Shown here: in pieces, positions 28,904 through 30,436 of the stretch
How positions within the stretch are numbered: position 1 is the first letter of the stretch
How the letters are laid out: the number at the start of each line of letters is the position of its first letter
From: a virus
Strand: one strand, 5' to 3'
IMG/VR virus record: IMGVR_UViG_3300010883_000265
Coordinates: 1-30,436 of that record
Length of the DNA stretch: 30,436 bases
Notes under the pieces: model-generated
What the model saw: the letters and a program-made list of their open reading frames with translations, nothing else
The model's database searches: none
Told to the model about the DNA's origin: nothing
Translations under genes and position numbers: made by a program

Positions 28904-29649
28904 ATCGGCTCCTCCACCATCTGGAGCCTGTCGCGCTCCATTATCAGTTGGCCTATGTATTCGGCGCACTGTGGCACGACGGCGTTTCCGAGGGACTTAA
29001 GTCGGTCCAGTCCAGAGGAAAGTCCATCAGCCATTCGTATAGGTGGTGGCTCAGTGATCCACGGCCCCCCAACCATGACAGTTGCTCCGGCAATGACCCT
29101 GCGGATCTTTTGCCTTTCCTTCGCTTGAACATCGGCCAGGAGAGTCCAGTCCTCATGTAATCCGATGCTTGAGGGGTAAGCAACCAGGAATACCCTTTCT
29201 CTGTGATGGGGCGCACCAAACATGGAAGCTGATAGCACTGTCCATTCCGCATCATACCCGCTTTCTGCCAGGTCTGAGAGAACTCTACCCATCCCGTCAG
29301 TAAGCAAGCCTGTGACGTTCTCCACGAGGATGAATCTGGGTCGTAACTCGCAAACGATTCGGTGGTATTCAAACCAGAGACCAGATCGCGTTCCTTCTCT
29401 AATCCCTGCTCGTTGCCCTTGTTGACTAACGTCTTGGCAGGGGAAGCCACCTGCGATGAGGTCGACAGGCTCAAGGTTATCTGCTCCAACGGTTCTGACA
29501 TCTTCATACCTCCTTACATCGGGCCAGTGTTTTGCCAGCACCTTGCGGCAGAAAGGGTCTATCTCTACCTGCCATTTACATTCCATCCCTGCGCGGTCCA
29601 GACCCAGGTCGATGCCGCCTATACCACTGAACAGGCTACCGTAGGTCAT
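28900..29649 (-). CDS. DNA cytosine-5 methyltransferase (short phage form)
   Basis: At 249 residues it has the m5C motifs in order: FSGIGGIDLGL (I, residues 7-17), GGFPCQDVS (IV, catalytic Cys71), ENV (VI, 110-112), HHRERVFLVAY (VIII, 148-158) and LGNAVVPQ (X, 220-227). The target-recognition region between VIII and X is only about 50 residues, far shorter than in host enzymes (usually 320 residues or more). It transfers methyl from S-adenosyl-methionine to cytosine C5, probably protecting phage DNA from restriction. The start overlaps the upstream stop (ATGA). A 182-codon frame shifted by +1 lies inside it (see the separate entry), so much of this gene is dual-coding. Confidence 0.9.
   Translation of the reverse strand: MTYGSLFSGIGGIDLGLDRAGMECKWQVEIDPFCRKVLAKHWPDVRRYEDVRTVGADNLEPVDLIAGGFPCQDVSQQGQRAGIREGTRSGLWFEYHRIVCELRPRFILVENVTGLLTDGMGRVLSDLAESGYDAEWTVLSASMFGAPHHRERVFLVAYPSSIGLHEDWTLLADVQAKERQKIRRVIAGATVMVGGPWITEPPPIRMADGLSSGLDRLKSLGNAVVPQCAEYIGQLIMERDRLQMVEEPI
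28953..29501 (-). CDS. Overlapping +1-frame protein inside the methyltransferase gene
   Basis: A second frame of 182 codons, wholly inside the methyltransferase gene, starts at the ATG at 29501 (or at 29507). Its AAGGAGG is seven bases before the 29501 start, an ideal ribosome-binding site for this frame. The protein has segments I recall from proteins encoded beside phage cytosine methylases: ASPAKT near the start, SSWRTSQACLLTGW, AGMMRNGQCYQLP and a C-terminal EWLMDFPLDWTDL. The last is the same DNA that encodes ADGLSSGLDRLKSL of the methyltransferase. Both frames therefore keep family-typical patterns, which argues for two products. Function unknown; it could assist target recognition or the methylation reaction. 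Confidence 0.6.
   Translation of the reverse strand: MSEPLEQITLSLSTSSQVASPAKTLVNKGNEQGLEKERDLVSGLNTTESFASYDPDSSSWRTSQACLLTGWVEFSQTWQKAGMMRNGQCYQLPCLVRPITEKGYSWLLTPQASDYMRTGLSWPMFKRRKGKRSAGSLPEQLSWLGGRGSLSHHLYEWLMDFPLDWTDLSPSETPSCHSAPNT
29509..29515 (-). promoter_or_regulatory. Internal ribosome-binding site in the methyltransferase gene
   Basis: AAGGAGG, a perfect Shine-Dalgarno sequence, lies in the methyltransferase coding region (codons for VRRY) seven bases before the ATG at 29501 of the +1 frame. It is one base before the ATG at 29507, which is too close, so 29501 is the likely start. Confidence 0.6.
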
Positions 29650-30122
29650 TCCTTGAACCCCATACAGTCACAGTTTTTGCAGGCGCCCCAATAGAGGTGC
29701 TCCGTCGATCCGTGGTCGCACTGGCAGGTGCTTCCATCGGCTCCAGCGTATACTGGCAACAGTTTGCCCATCCTGGCCATCTCTTCCCCTGCCTCTTGGA
29801 GTATTATCTGCTGGTGTGCTACTTCTTTCTCGAGATCCTTGATCACCGCTTCCAGCTGCTGTATCCTCTGTGCCGGGGTTATCCCCTCCACCCTTTGTAC
29901 GGTGACCTGGAAGGTGGAGAGCTCGTTGCCTATGCCCCAGGAGGCGAAGTTCTCCGACTTGGGCTCCATATAGTATCGTGTCACGAGCACCTCGAGGGCC
30001 ATCTTTGTGGCCTTCTCGCACTCCCTCTTGTCCTCTTCGGACATATCGTCCCATACCTGCTGCATCTCTGCGTCTGTCTTCACGAGGAGTTTCCCCCTCT
30101 CTTCGCCTGTCAGTTTGTCCAT
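29646..30122 (-). CDS. Coiled-coil protein with C-terminal Cys/His cluster (158 aa)
   Basis: The start at 30122 follows AGAGGGGGAG; an ATG further upstream would lack a ribosome-binding site. Residues 83-120 form a coiled coil (RIQQLEAVIKDLEKEVAHQ). The C-terminus has CQCDH (133-137), His142 and CKNCDC (148-153), a probable zinc site. The first half contains helices rich in charge. It is coupled to the methyltransferase (ATGA). The zinc cluster plus coiled coil suggests DNA- or protein-binding; no family is recognised. Confidence 0.75.
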   Translation of the reverse strand: MDKLTGEERGKLLVKTDAEMQQVWDDMSEEDKRECEKATKMALEVLVTRYYMEPKSENFASWGIGNELSTFQVTVQRVEGITPAQRIQQLEAVIKDLEKEVAHQQIILQEAGEEMARMGKLLPVYAGADGSTCQCDHGSTEHLYWGACKNCDCMGFKE

Positions 30123-30166
30123 GACTCCCCCTCTGAATTTACACATTTCCCTGCGATGGTGCAAAG

Positions 30167-30436
30167 TTAGGCTTTCGCGAGTGCTCCGAGGGCTTGGCGG
30201 ACCTTGTGTAGCTTCGTTCCTGCGCCGCCCTTCGTCTTGTATGCTACCCTCCGGACTTCCTCGAAGAATGTCTCCAGACCGTTCGCTCTCCCTCCGTTAG
30301 CGTCGACCACCAACCCTATGCCCGCCTTCAGGCTCTTGATTCGCGCCCTCTGCTCCGTCATTATCCGGATTGCCGTGTCACAAGCCCCCTGGTTGTCGGA
30401 AGGCTCTCCGTCTACCTTTGCTGTGATGAAGGAGGC
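30167..30436 (-). CDS. Hypothetical protein, partial (start outside window)
   Basis: The frame is open from the right edge to the stop at 30167 (89 codons). An ATG at 30361 exists, but the frame continues upstream without a stop or ribosome-binding site, so the gene most likely begins beyond the window. The visible C-terminal part is basic and helical (EEVRRVAYKTKGGAGTKLHKV). The family is not recognised. Confidence 0.6.
   Translation of the reverse strand, partial: ASFITAKVDGEPSDNQGACDTAIRIMTEQRARIKSLKAGIGLVVDANGGRANGLETFFEEVRRVAYKTKGGAGTKLHKVRQALGALAKA

Noticed and set aside
1-30436. CRISPR array, insertion sequence, integrase or attachment site
   Set aside because: No regularly spaced repeats, transposase or recombinase motifs were seen on either strand; the tRNA-like element at 24737-24802 was considered as an attachment site but no integrase is present in the window.

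Overview
The window is a tightly packed stretch of a tailed double-stranded DNA phage genome. Every gene I can support lies on the minus strand, so transcription runs from position 30436 towards 1. The gene set (terminase, P22-type portal, N4 gp56-type major capsid protein, short-tail adaptor and nozzle proteins, no tape measure or sheath) suggests a podovirus-like virion. Many gene products begin with Sec-type signal peptides, and the phage carries pieces of a lipid-sugar-dependent (GT-C) glycosyltransferase, so a Gram-negative host is a reasonable inference but is not proven. No integrase, repressor/operator region or CRISPR array is visible. No replication gene is recognised.

Layout in the direction of transcription: (1) 30436-28754: the end of a gene that begins outside the window, a small zinc-finger/coiled-coil protein, a short DNA cytosine-5 methyltransferase with a second open frame inside it, and a small basic protein. 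(2) 28754-25212: small and large terminase subunits, a PP-loop (PAPS-reductase-like) protein, and an unusual fusion of an XRE helix-turn-helix, a Cys4 knuckle and a DUF3310 domain. (3) 25208-15628: about 27 small genes, most coupled by ATGA/GTGA stop-start overlaps. They include a candidate promoter and a tRNA-like structure, many one- or two-helix membrane proteins, several Cys-rich mini-proteins, a HAD phosphatase, an HExxH peptidase, and a glycosyltransferase whose N-terminal, membrane and C-terminal parts are three separate genes with small genes between them. (4) 15441-1: the virion module: portal, a secreted protein, scaffold, major capsid, a secreted protein, a tRNA with initiator-like features, a coiled-coil protein, adaptor, a secreted protein, nozzle, a membrane-anchored protein, a repeat-rich fibre-like protein with a signal peptide, another small secreted protein, and a protein of more than 909 residues with EF-hand-like calcium sites that runs off the left edge.

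The packaging and capsid genes are conventional. Four things are not: the methyltransferase gene seems to encode two proteins in different frames; the GT-C enzyme is split in three; at least five proteins of the virion module have Sec signal peptides, although tailed phages assemble in the cytoplasm; and the tRNA-Met(CAU) shows sequence marks of an initiator tRNA. The glycosyltransferase together with exported Ser/Thr-rich proteins may form one system acting at the periplasm or cell surface; that link is inference.
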